DNA of 8,506 nt. Origin: CALVGQ01 sp964370435. GTDB lineage: Bacteria; Bacillota_I; Bacilli_A; Erysipelotrichales; Erysipelotrichaceae. Shown in pieces: positions 1-5,461 of this stretch. A program made the translations under genes and the position numbers. The stretch spans positions 1 through 8,506 of the forward strand of contig CAYJJG010000033.1 of NCBI GenBank assembly GCA_964370435.1, given 5' to 3'. The stretch's first letter is position 1, and every line of letters begins with the position of its first letter. A model generated the notes under the pieces. It was not told where the DNA came from and searched no databases. It was given only the letters and a program-made list of their open reading frames with translations.

Positions 1-6
1 ATATAT

Positions 7-82
7 GGGGTATTAGCTCAGCTGGGAGAGCGCCTGCCTTGCACGCAGGAGGTCAACGGTTCGATCCCGTTATGCTCCACCA
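7..82 (+). tRNA. tRNA-Ala (anticodon UGC)
   Basis: The sequence folds into a complete cloverleaf. The acceptor strand GGGGTAT pairs with ATGCTCC with G-U wobbles, followed by discriminator A and an encoded CCA at 80-82. The anticodon arm is CCTGC/GCAGG with loop CTTGCAC, so the anticodon is TGC at 40-42. The T-arm is AACGG/CCGTT around TTCGATC. The D-arm contains the usual AGCTCAGCTGGGAGAGC. This tRNA reads GCN alanine codons. An intrinsic terminator follows 12 bases later, so it is the last gene of its transcription unit; whatever lies upstream, possibly an rRNA or tRNA cluster, is outside the window. Confidence 0.97.
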
Positions 83-94
83 TATAAATAAAAC

Positions 95-118
95 AGTCCA
101 AGTAATTGGACTTTTTTT
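95..118 (+). terminator. Intrinsic terminator after tRNA-Ala
   Basis: A perfect 7-bp stem AGTCCAA/TTGGACT with a GTAA tetraloop runs into seven T residues. It ends the tRNA transcription unit. Confidence 0.9.
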
Positions 119-177
119 ATGCTTACTTTATTAATCATTGGTTGCTAATTTAGAAATTAACTAGTGTTATCTAGATT

Positions 178-491
178 GATACAAATCAAAAAGGTATCAC
201 TACACCTTTTTTACCAACTCCATACAACTGGAAAAATTATGGTGCTATGAATGTTGAATTATTTATAAAACATCAAAATACTTCCTATAATCACGCAAAG
301 ACTATGTTAAGAGAAAGCCACAAACAAGTTATGGCTATAATAGACACTTTCACTAACGATGAACTCTTTAAAAAAAAATTTCATGGACTGGTACAATTAC
401 ACTTGGTAGTTACTGCGTTTCTGCAACAGCTAGTCACTATCAGCGGGCAATCAAGAAAACTAAGCTACACCTTAAAACAGTAAAAAACTAA
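178..491 (+). pseudogene. ClbS/DfsB family (DUF1706) remnant, frameshifted and lacking its N-terminus
   Basis: Two consecutive reading frames together give the C-terminal part of a ClbS/DfsB (DUF1706) protein, a four-helix-bundle family of about 165-175 residues that includes the colibactin self-resistance protein ClbS. Frame one, from 178, reads IDTNQKG, then PFLPTPYNWKNYGAMNVEL, and ends in DELFKKKF. Frame two, from 381, continues with SWTGTITLGSYCVSATASHY and ends at the TAA at 489-491. The switch lies at a run of nine A (370-378); one more A would restore a single frame. The first 60 or so family residues are not recognisable, and upstream stops at 151 and 172 interrupt the frame, so this is a decayed gene and not just a slipped one. 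An ATG at 247 opens a 78-codon frame, but it lies inside the homologous region and is unlikely to be a real start. Family assignment is from recalled consensus. Confidence 0.75.
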
Positions 492-524
492 TTCATCAGT
501 TTAATACAATTCAAAAATTCCTAG

Positions 525-569
525 TACTACTTATGTGTTTCTCTGTTACCCACAAACACATAAGTAGTA
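525..569. repeat. Perfect 16-bp inverted repeat, 13-nt loop
   Basis: The arms TACTACTTATGTGTTT (525-540) and AAACACATAAGTAGTA (554-569) are exact reverse complements around the loop at 541-553. No T-tract follows on either strand, so it does not look like an intrinsic terminator. It lies just after the broken ClbS/DfsB-like gene. It could be a protein-binding site, a mobile-element relic or a structured RNA; nothing here decides between them. Confidence 0.8.
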
Positions 570-609
570 ATGAATATAAATACCACTCTTCTCCATAATA
601 CTTATAAAT

Positions 610-637
610 AAGCCAGCTTGATAAGTCGGGCTTTTTT
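610..637 (+). terminator. Probable intrinsic terminator
   Basis: AAGCC pairs with GGCTT, with weaker interrupted pairing inside the stem, and is followed by six T residues. It could have served the ClbS/DfsB-like gene, about 120 bases upstream. Confidence 0.65.
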
Positions 638-663
638 ATGTTGTAATTAGTATTTTTTAATAG

Positions 664-689
664 AAAAGACCACCCATAAAGAGTGGTCT
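664..689 (-). terminator. Terminator-like hairpin, leftward
   Basis: On the - strand a 7-bp stem AGACCAC/GTGGTCT is followed by TTTT and then C. The T-tract is shorter than in the copy after rpsI. It would end leftward transcription of the EcsC-like remnant. Confidence 0.6.
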
Positions 690-707
690 GATTCTTCCAT
701 ATAACGA
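664..707. repeat. 44-bp direct repeat, copy A of the rpsI terminator region
   Basis: This matches 2869-2912 at 42 of 44 positions; the differences are at 680 and 686. Copy B is the terminator region just downstream of rpsI. The two copies are in the same orientation and 2.2 kb apart, and bracket the EcsC-like remnant and the ATPase gene. Beyond the repeat, copy A continues into a stretch resembling the last bases of rpsI (ATGTTTGAGAAT here, ACGTTTAGAGAAT there), which may be a further degraded part of the duplication. Confidence 0.85.
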
Positions 708-809
708 ATGTTTGAGAATACTATGTCCTTTGCTTATTAGTTATTGTAGCATTTGGGTGGCAAAGTAATCGCTCTTCAGAATGATATAAATTATATTTAT
801 TACTTATTA

Positions 810-1288
810 CTAAATATCATTCACATCATCATTAATAAATGACATATATAACTCCTGTTCTTGAATAGATTGTGATCTGTCTGGATTTACATATATCGTA
901 TCTCGCAATACAACTTGCAATTTGTCACAACATGGTTTAAATGACATATATGTAATTCCGCCGCTTAGCACCCCACCAGCTACAGGTATGGCTTTTTTGA
1001 AAAAACCAGTAAATATACTTTTAGTCATTTTGACACCAAACCATTTTGATATTTCTTTTACCACTGGATAAAAAATTCCTTTGTTAGAGCTTTTTTCATC
1101 AATTGTTTTTGAACACCATTTCCCAACATATTCGCAAGTACTTTTACTGCATTAGCTGCTCCACCCACACCATACATAGTGCCTAACATCAATATTATTG
1201 TGTTCATTGTCTGTGAATCAACATTAAGCTGAATATAATAAATTTCTAGTCCAAGAGATTCAAACAAAAGAAATGCTTGTAAAGAATC
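810..1288 (-). pseudogene. EcsC-like protein, C-terminal half, broken by a one-base frameshift
   Basis: Two overlapping frames give one continuous protein. The upstream frame, readable from about 1288, ends KQLMKKALTK near 1075. The downstream frame continues IFYPVVKEISKWFGVKMTK, then GFFKKAIPVAGGVLSGG, and stops at 810. Adding one A to the AAA run near 1079-1081 would join them as ALTKGIFYPVVKEI, so this is a simple one-base loss. The glycine-rich stretch followed by the C-terminal tail resembles the C-terminal half of EcsC family proteins, membrane-associated proteins named after the Bacillus ecs locus whose biochemical role is unclear. The N-terminal half is missing: a stop lies at 1289-1291 in the same frame and only short, broken frames precede it. 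The hydrophobic stretch MNTIILMLGTMYGVGGAANA is preserved. The family call rests on pattern memory and is moderate. Confidence 0.6.
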
Positions 1289-1482
1289 TTAATATAGAAG
1301 AACGAGCTTTACTTATTACGTTACTTTCGATTAATACAAATATTAGTTTTCTGTAAGAATTTGAAAACTTTACAATTAGATTTAAAGTAGTAGCTAGACT
1401 TACAAATTCAATGAATGAAACCACACCACACTTTAATATAGATGAAGGAGTAGCTCAACTCACGAAATCTACACAAATATAA
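1273..1482 (+). pseudogene. Possible small gene fragment with an internal stop
   Basis: An ATG at 1273 opens a frame that reads LNIEERALLITLLSINTN, meets a TAA at 1354-1356, and continues EFENFTIRFKVVARLTNS to a TAA at 1480-1482. Read through the stop it would be about 69 residues with an ordinary amino-acid composition, which suggests a decayed gene and not random AT-rich DNA. No good ribosome binding site precedes the ATG and I do not recognise a family. It may be chance. Confidence 0.25.
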
Positions 1483-1510
1483 TTGAATTCATTTGCCATA
1501 ATGCTATAAG

Positions 1511-1559
1511 TTTTCTATTCCGAAAATTTGAATTTTTTATGAGTTTTCGGAATAGAAAA
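1511..1559. promoter_or_regulatory. Twin inverted operator-like site upstream of the ATPase gene
   Basis: The arm TTTTCTATTCCGAAAA (1511-1526) is the exact reverse complement of TTTTCGGAATAGAAAA (1544-1559), with 17 bases between. Each 16-bp arm is itself a smaller dyad, TTTTC-N6-GAAAA. Equivalent positions in the arms are 33 bp apart, close to three helical turns, so proteins bound to both would face the same way. The right arm covers the -35 region and spacer of the ATPase promoter. This is the arrangement expected of a repressor-controlled promoter; the regulator is not identified. Confidence 0.65.
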
Positions 1560-1572
1560 ACTGTGTTATACT
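1544..1572 (+). promoter_or_regulatory. Extended -10 promoter of the ATPase gene
   Basis: TGTTATACT at 1564-1572 is an extended -10 element (TGn plus TATACT). At a 17-bp spacing the -35 position reads TTTTCG, a poor match, as is common for extended -10 promoters. The predicted transcript start near 1579 leaves a leader of only about a dozen bases, containing GGTGAT, before the ATG at 1591. Confidence 0.65.
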
Positions 1573-1590
1573 ATAAGCGGTGATAAATAT

Positions 1591-2784
1591 ATGAAAACTA
1601 TAGAAAGAAAAAATCATTTATCTAAATTAATTAATGTTATTGGAACACCTGATATTAAGGTTATAACTGGAGTTAGACGGTCTGGAAAATCTAAGTTGCT
1701 AGAGTTATTTAAAGATTATGTAGAAAACAATATTCAAGATTTTAATATTATTCAAATTGATTTTAATAGTTTAAAATTTGCTGATTTAAAAGACTATAAA
1801 AAATTAAATGACTACATTGAAAATGCTTATCAACCTAATAGAGACAATTTTATATTAATTGATGAAGTACAGATGTGTACTAACTTTGAACTTACAATTA
1901 ATAGCTTACATGCAAGCAATAAATATGACATTTACCTCACAGGATCAAATGCATTTTTATTGAGTAGTGATTTAGCTACCCTTTTTACAGGAAGAACATT
2001 TTCGATAGAAGTATTTCCTTTCTCATTTAAAGAATATATAGACTATTTTGGAAGTACAGATATCGACATTTCATTCGAAAATTACTTTTTTGAAGGGGGT
2101 TTCTCCGGATCTTACTTATATCAAGATGTTGATGATAAATATGATTATGTTAATAAAGATGTTTATGAAACAATTATTACAAGAGACTTAGTTACAAAGT
2201 ATAAGGTAAAGAATAAAACTGTTCTTCATAATTTAAGTATGTTTTTAATAGATAATATTTCTAATCTTACTTCATCGAATAGCATAACTAATTATTTAAA
2301 TAGTAACAATAATAAAATCACTGATAAAACTATCTCAAATTATATTGATTACTTATGCGATGCCTTTGTATTTTATAAAGTTACTCGCTTTGATTTAAAA
2401 GGAAAGAAATACTTATCTACAGAATATAAATATTATTTATGTGATCCTACAATTAAATACGCAAAACTTGGCACTAAAAATATTGATTATGGTAGAACCT
2501 ATGAAAATATTGTTGCTATTGAATTATTAAGGCGCGGTTATAAGATATATGTAGGTAAACTATATAAAAAAGAAATTGATTTTGTTGCCATGAAAAGAGA
2601 TGAGCAGCTCTATATTCAAGTTTCTAGAAACATAGATGATGAAAATACTTTTAAAAGAGAAGTTGACCCACTACTAGCTGTAAAAGATGCATTCCCCAAA
2701 ATAATCATTGCTAGAACTAAACAAGACACCCAACTATACGAGGGAATAAAAATCATCGATATTGCTAGATGGTTATTAGATTAA
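1591..2784 (+). CDS. AAA+ ATPase with C-terminal DUF4143 domain
   Basis: The 397-residue product has the layout of the large prokaryotic AAA+/DUF4143 family, whose cellular function is mostly unknown. A Walker A motif GVRRSGKS lies at 27-34, a Walker B motif FILIDEVQ at 87-94 (D91, E92), a sensor-like LTGSN at 116-120, and FTGRTFSIEVFPFSFKEY at 132-149, which is typical of the family. Residues 225-260 look like a small winged-helix segment. The C-terminal region has the pattern of a PD-(D/E)XK-type fold: GRTYENIVAIELLRRGYKIY, then EIDFVA (D330), then YIQVS. In the last motif the E-x-K of active nucleases is replaced by Q343-x-S345, so cleavage activity is doubtful. The start ATG has a modest GGTGAT site. 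The gene is very AT-rich, stands alone between its own promoter and terminator, and is the only intact gene in the accessory segment. No signal peptide or membrane helix is seen. Confidence 0.88.
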   Translation: MKTIERKNHLSKLINVIGTPDIKVITGVRRSGKSKLLELFKDYVENNIQDFNIIQIDFNSLKFADLKDYKKLNDYIENAYQPNRDNFILIDEVQMCTNFELTINSLHASNKYDIYLTGSNAFLLSSDLATLFTGRTFSIEVFPFSFKEYIDYFGSTDIDISFENYFFEGGFSGSYLYQDVDDKYDYVNKDVYETIITRDLVTKYKVKNKTVLHNLSMFLIDNISNLTSSNSITNYLNSNNNKITDKTISNYIDYLCDAFVFYKVTRFDLKGKKYLSTEYKYYLCDPTIKYAKLGTKNIDYGRTYENIVAIELLRRGYKIYVGKLYKKEIDFVAMKRDEQLYIQVSRNIDDENTFKREVDPLLAVKDAFPKIIIARTKQDTQLYEGIKIIDIARWLLD

Positions 2785-2792
2785 ACAACGTG

Positions 2793-2820
2793 AAGCTAAC
2801 TGGAATTTGTTAGCTTTTTT
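2793..2820 (+). terminator. Intrinsic terminator of the ATPase gene
   Basis: A perfect 8-bp stem AAGCTAAC/GTTAGCTT with an 8-base loop runs into six T residues, 8 bases after the stop codon. Confidence 0.9.
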
Positions 2821-2866
2821 GTTGCAGTAATGTTTCACTATGCTTCAAAAACATCACTTAAAGCAC

Positions 2867-2894
2867 AAAAAAGACCACCCATAATGAGTGATCT
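2867..2894 (-). terminator. Intrinsic terminator of rplM-rpsI
   Basis: On the - strand AGATCAC pairs with GTGGTCT (one U-G wobble) around a 9-base loop and is followed by six T residues. It lies 25 bases after the rpsI stop codon and ends the ribosomal protein operon. It converges with the ATPase terminator. Confidence 0.85.
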
Positions 2895-2912
2895 GATTCT
2901 TCCATATAACGA
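2869..2912. repeat. 44-bp direct repeat, copy B, next to rpsI
   Basis: This is the second copy of the sequence at 664-707, identical at 42 of 44 positions and in the same orientation. It includes the rpsI terminator. Because it adjoins rpsI it is probably the original copy or the junction-proximal one. Together the copies bracket the accessory segment. Confidence 0.85.
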
Positions 2913-2919
2913 TAATTGA

Positions 2920-3321
2920 TTAACGTTTAGAGAATTGTGGTGCACGACGAGCGCCTTTAAGTCCGTATTTTTTACGTTCTTTAGCACGACTGTCACGAGT
3001 TAAGAATCCTGCTGCTTTTAAAGCTGGACGATAATCACTAGATGCTTCTAGTAATGCACGTGCAACACCATGACGCATTGCTCCTGCTTGTCCTGAGTAT
3101 CCTCCACCTGTTACATTAATCTTTATATCAAATGATGATAAAGTTGATGTTAATTCAAGTGGTGCTTTTACAATCATCTTTAATGTTTCTAATGGTAAGT
3201 ATTCATTTAAATCTTTACCATTTACTACGATATTACCTGTACCTGGAGTCATAAAGACACGAGCCACAGAAGATTTACGACGTCCTGTACCAATATAAGT
3301 TACACTGTTCTTTTTAGCCAT
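2920..3321 (-). CDS. rpsI: 30S ribosomal protein S9
   Basis: The 133-residue product matches ribosomal protein S9 (about 130 residues in Bacillus). It opens with YIGTGRRKSSVARVF, has the central glycine-rich TGGGYSGQAGAMRHGVARAL, and ends with the basic tail KYGLKGARRAPQFSKR, which in S9 reaches the P-site tRNA in the 30S subunit. A strong GGAGGAG site lies 8 bases before the ATG. It is 14 bases downstream of rplM and shares its transcript, the standard L13-S9 pair, and is followed by an intrinsic terminator. Nothing unusual is seen in the protein. Confidence 0.98.
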   Translation of the reverse strand: MAKKNSVTYIGTGRRKSSVARVFMTPGTGNIVVNGKDLNEYLPLETLKMIVKAPLELTSTLSSFDIKINVTGGGYSGQAGAMRHGVARALLEASSDYRPALKAAGFLTRDSRAKERKKYGLKGARRAPQFSKR

Positions 3322-3335
3322 GTTCTTTCTCCTCC

Positions 3336-3773
3336 CTAACCTTTAATTTTAAGCTCTACTGGTTTTTGAGCTGTATGTGGATGTTCTGATCCTTTATAAA
3401 CAAATAAATGTTTACGTTGTACATTTCCTAATCTTGTATGAGGAATCATACCATGAATAGCTTTTTCAACCCATTCAATAGTGTATTTTTCTCTCATTAC
3501 ACGAGTAGAACGTGTACGAAGTCCACCTGGATATTGTGAATGAGAATAATAGAATTTTTTCTCATCTTGATCTCCAGTAATTACGATTTTGTCTGCATTA
3601 ACTACGATTACGAAATCTCCGCAGTCTACATGTGGTGTGAATGTTGGTTTGTGTTTACCACGAAGTACAGTAGCTACTTCCGTTGCTAAACGTCCTAAAG
3701 TTAATCCGTTACCATCAACTACGTACCATTGACGAACGACTTCACTTGGTTTTGTCATTGTTGTTTGACGCAT
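3336..3773 (-). CDS. rplM: 50S ribosomal protein L13
   Basis: The 145-residue product is a full-length L13, a 23S rRNA-binding protein needed early in 50S assembly. Recognisable segments are WYVVDGNGLTLGRLATEVA (17-35), LRGKHKPTFTPHVDCGDFV (37-55), YYSHSQYPGGLRTR and YKGSEHPHTAQKP near the end. The start MRQTTM aligns with the Bacillus MRTTPM start, and a strong AAAGGAGG site lies 8 bases upstream, so the first ATG is preferred over the second at residue 6. Expression comes from a consensus promoter and an L13-type leader just upstream, and it is cotranscribed with rpsI. In L13/S9 operons of this kind the leader is thought to give feedback control by ribosomal protein. Confidence 0.98.
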   Translation of the reverse strand: MRQTTMTKPSEVVRQWYVVDGNGLTLGRLATEVATVLRGKHKPTFTPHVDCGDFVIVVNADKIVITGDQDEKKFYYSHSQYPGGLRTRSTRVMREKYTIEWVEKAIHGMIPHTRLGNVQRKHLFVYKGSEHPHTAQKPVELKIKG

Positions 3774-3782
3774 AATAATTTC

Positions 3783-3830
3783 CTCCTTTGGCCACTTGCA
3801 GTTTCCGGGGCTACAACCGGCGTAGGTCCG
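3783..3830 (-). promoter_or_regulatory. L13-type ribosomal protein leader RNA
   Basis: Between the promoter and the rplM start the transcript carries GGACCTACGCCGG, then TTGTAGCCCCGG, then GCAAGTGGCC and the AAAGGAGG site. Visible pairings include CTAC/GTAG, CCGG/CCGG and outer GGACC with GGCC. This matches my memory of the Firmicute L13 leader family (Rfam L13_leader), a proposed autoregulatory element for rplM-rpsI. Its GC content is clearly above that of the surroundings, as expected of a conserved structured RNA. Confidence 0.75.
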
Positions 3831-3836
3831 TTTTAA

Positions 3837-3865
3837 ATTATAGTATATTCAGCGTTAATAGTCAA
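3837..3865 (-). promoter_or_regulatory. Sigma-A promoter of rplM-rpsI
   Basis: On the - strand TTGACT (3860-3865) and TATAAT (3837-3842) are separated by exactly 17 bp. This near-consensus housekeeping promoter makes the ribosomal genes independent of the truA transcript. Transcription should start near 3830. Confidence 0.9.
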
Positions 3866-3904
3866 TTAAAAGATGATATTATTATCTAAAAAAAACTCTT
3901 TAAA

Positions 3905-4657
3905 TTACAGTTGCCAACCCTGGTCATAACTTACAGATACTAAATACAATCCATATGCTTTAGCATTATAGCGGCATGCACCTTTTCGCCTTTCTTCTAG
4001 CATCCTTTCAATGTCTTTTTCACTTATTTTTCCACGCCCCAGTTCAATTAATGTTCCTACAATCATTCGTACCATATATCTTAAAAATCCTTTACCTTCA
4101 AAAGTAATTTTTAGTAATTGATTTTCATAAGTGAAATCTATACGATAAATCTCACGAACTTGATCTGGATGAGTATCAAATCCATTGGTACAAAAAGAGC
4201 TAAAATCTTTTTTCCCCACAAAAAGCTTACTTGCTTTTTCCATGGCTTCTATATCTAGCTTATAATAACATCTTAAAGCATAGTTTCTTAAGAAGACATC
4301 TTTTTCCCCTAATAATATACGGTATTCATAACCTTTTTTTACAGCATGAAAACGTGCGTGAAAATCTTCTTTTACTGCTACTATTGAAACTATTGTGATA
4401 TCTTCAGGTAAATGTGCATTAAGTGCTTTTTTCCATCCTTTAGCATCTAAATAAAAGCCACTATCAAAATGAAACACTTGTCCTAGTGCATGTACTTTGG
4501 CATCGGTTCTTCCTGAGCCTACGATTACTACACTTTCATTACTAATTTTCTTTATTGTATCTTCAACAACCTCTTGTATTGTAAGCCCATGTGGTTGTCT
4601 TTGCCAACCAAGATATGCTGTTCCATCATAACTAACGACTACTTTAAATCGAGACAT
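3905..4657 (-). CDS. truA: tRNA pseudouridine(38-40) synthase TruA
   Basis: The 250-residue product is a full-length TruA, which isomerises uridines 38, 39 and 40 in the anticodon stem of many tRNAs. It starts RFKVVVSYDGTAYLGWQRQP, carries the catalytic aspartate D52 in GSGRTDAKVHALGQ (47-60), and has FRARFHA-like EDFHARFHAVKKGYEYRI and, near the C-terminus, FEGKGFLRYMVRMIVGTL, all typical of the family. The ATG directly follows the ecfT TAG with no gap and no strong ribosome binding site, so translation is probably coupled to ecfT. A run of eight T follows soon after the stop but has no convincing stem, so a terminator before rplM is not clear. Confidence 0.97.
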   Translation of the reverse strand: MSRFKVVVSYDGTAYLGWQRQPHGLTIQEVVEDTIKKISNESVVIVGSGRTDAKVHALGQVFHFDSGFYLDAKGWKKALNAHLPEDITIVSIVAVKEDFHARFHAVKKGYEYRILLGEKDVFLRNYALRCYYKLDIEAMEKASKLFVGKKDFSSFCTNGFDTHPDQVREIYRIDFTYENQLLKITFEGKGFLRYMVRMIVGTLIELGRGKISEKDIERMLEERRKGACRYNAKAYGLYLVSVSYDQGWQL

Positions 4658-5461
4658 CTAAAGCACCCATAACCACAATATAACCATAACACCACATAGT
4701 AAACATGCTCCCATCAAAAACAGGTAATCTTTACCTTTCATTACTAATTTTTTATAGCGTGTACGCTTTGCCTCTGGTGCATAGCCTCTAGCTTCCATCG
4801 CATTAGCTAAGTCTTCTGCTCTTTGAAAAGAAGAAATAAATAAAGGAACTATTAATGATAATATAGCCATAATCTTCTCTTTTAGCTTGCCTTCTTTTAA
4901 ATCTACTCCTCTACTCGCCTGTGCTTTCATTATTCTTTGTGTTTCTTCTATTAGTGTAGGAATAAATCTAAGTGCTATAGAAATCATCATTGCTATTTCA
5001 TGTGCTGGTACTTTTATCACCTTAAAAGGCTTTAACAAATCTTCAATACCTAAAGTTAAATCTAGTGGTTTTGTAGTAGCAGTAAGCACAGTAGTAACCA
5101 TAATCATCAATACTAAGCGAACTGCAATATATAATGTTTGAATTACAGCATCACTGTACACACTAACGCCAAATATAGTAAACCATATAGTACCTGTATT
5201 GATTACAAAAATATTCAATATCATTAAAAAAATTAACATAAACATCATTGGCCTTACAGCTTTTACAACAAATTTTAAACTTAATTTAGCCGTCAACACA
5301 ACACTAATAATTATTATTGCTAAAATACCATATCCAAGCCATCCTGCTGGTATAAATATACTAATTAGCAACAAAATCATTGCACCTATTTTAGCACGTG
5401 GATCAAGATGGTGAATTATGGAGTTTAAAGGCATATATCTTCCTAGTATAAAATTACCCAT
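4658..5461 (-). CDS. ecfT: ECF transporter transmembrane (coupling) protein EcfT
   Basis: The 267-residue membrane protein is the T component of group II energy-coupling factor importers. It joins the EcfA1/EcfA2 ATPases to interchangeable S components for vitamins and other micronutrients. Hydrophobic stretches lie at about 26-57, 70-88, 105-128, 198-212 and 245-266. The two conserved A-R-G type motifs of the coupling helices are visible as ASRG (182-185) and EARG (223-226), with the conserved ALRFIPTLIEETQRI just before the first. The start overlaps the end of ecfA2 by 8 bases, indicating coupled translation. The TAG stop abuts the truA ATG. No S-component gene is present, as usual for a shared module. 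Confidence 0.96.
   Translation of the reverse strand: MGNFILGRYMPLNSIIHHLDPRAKIGAMILLLISIFIPAGWLGYGILAIIIISVVLTAKLSLKFVVKAVRPMMFMLIFLMILNIFVINTGTIWFTIFGVSVYSDAVIQTLYIAVRLVLMIMVTTVLTATTKPLDLTLGIEDLLKPFKVIKVPAHEIAMMISIALRFIPTLIEETQRIMKAQASRGVDLKEGKLKEKIMAILSLIVPLFISSFQRAEDLANAMEARGYAPEAKRTRYKKLVMKGKDYLFLMGACLLCGVMVILWLWVL

Larger units (their letters stand above)
492..809. other. Non-coding interval between two gene remnants
   Basis: No credible gene is seen here on either strand. The stretch contains, in order, a perfect 16-bp inverted repeat (525-569), a rightward intrinsic terminator (610-637), and a leftward terminator-like hairpin that belongs to a 44-bp sequence repeated after rpsI (664-707). 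The remaining roughly 100 bases up to 809 show no motif I can name. Confidence 0.6.

Noticed and set aside
247..483. A stand-alone 78-residue gene starting at ATG 247
   Set aside because: The homologous region begins upstream of this ATG and continues in another frame after the A9 run; the last 30 residues in this frame are out-of-frame noise.
2826..2858. An imperfect 10-bp hairpin (AGTAATGTTT with AAACATCACT) between the two converging terminators
   Set aside because: It has one mismatch, low GC and no T-tract; expected by chance in DNA this AT-rich.
664..2912. The bracketed segment as a classical insertion sequence or integrative element
   Set aside because: No transposase, integrase, terminal inverted repeats or short target duplication is seen; only the 44-bp terminator repeat supports insertion.
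4887..5414. Two + strand open frames inside ecfT
   Set aside because: They are antisense to a well-supported membrane protein gene, with compositions that simply mirror it and no ribosome binding sites.
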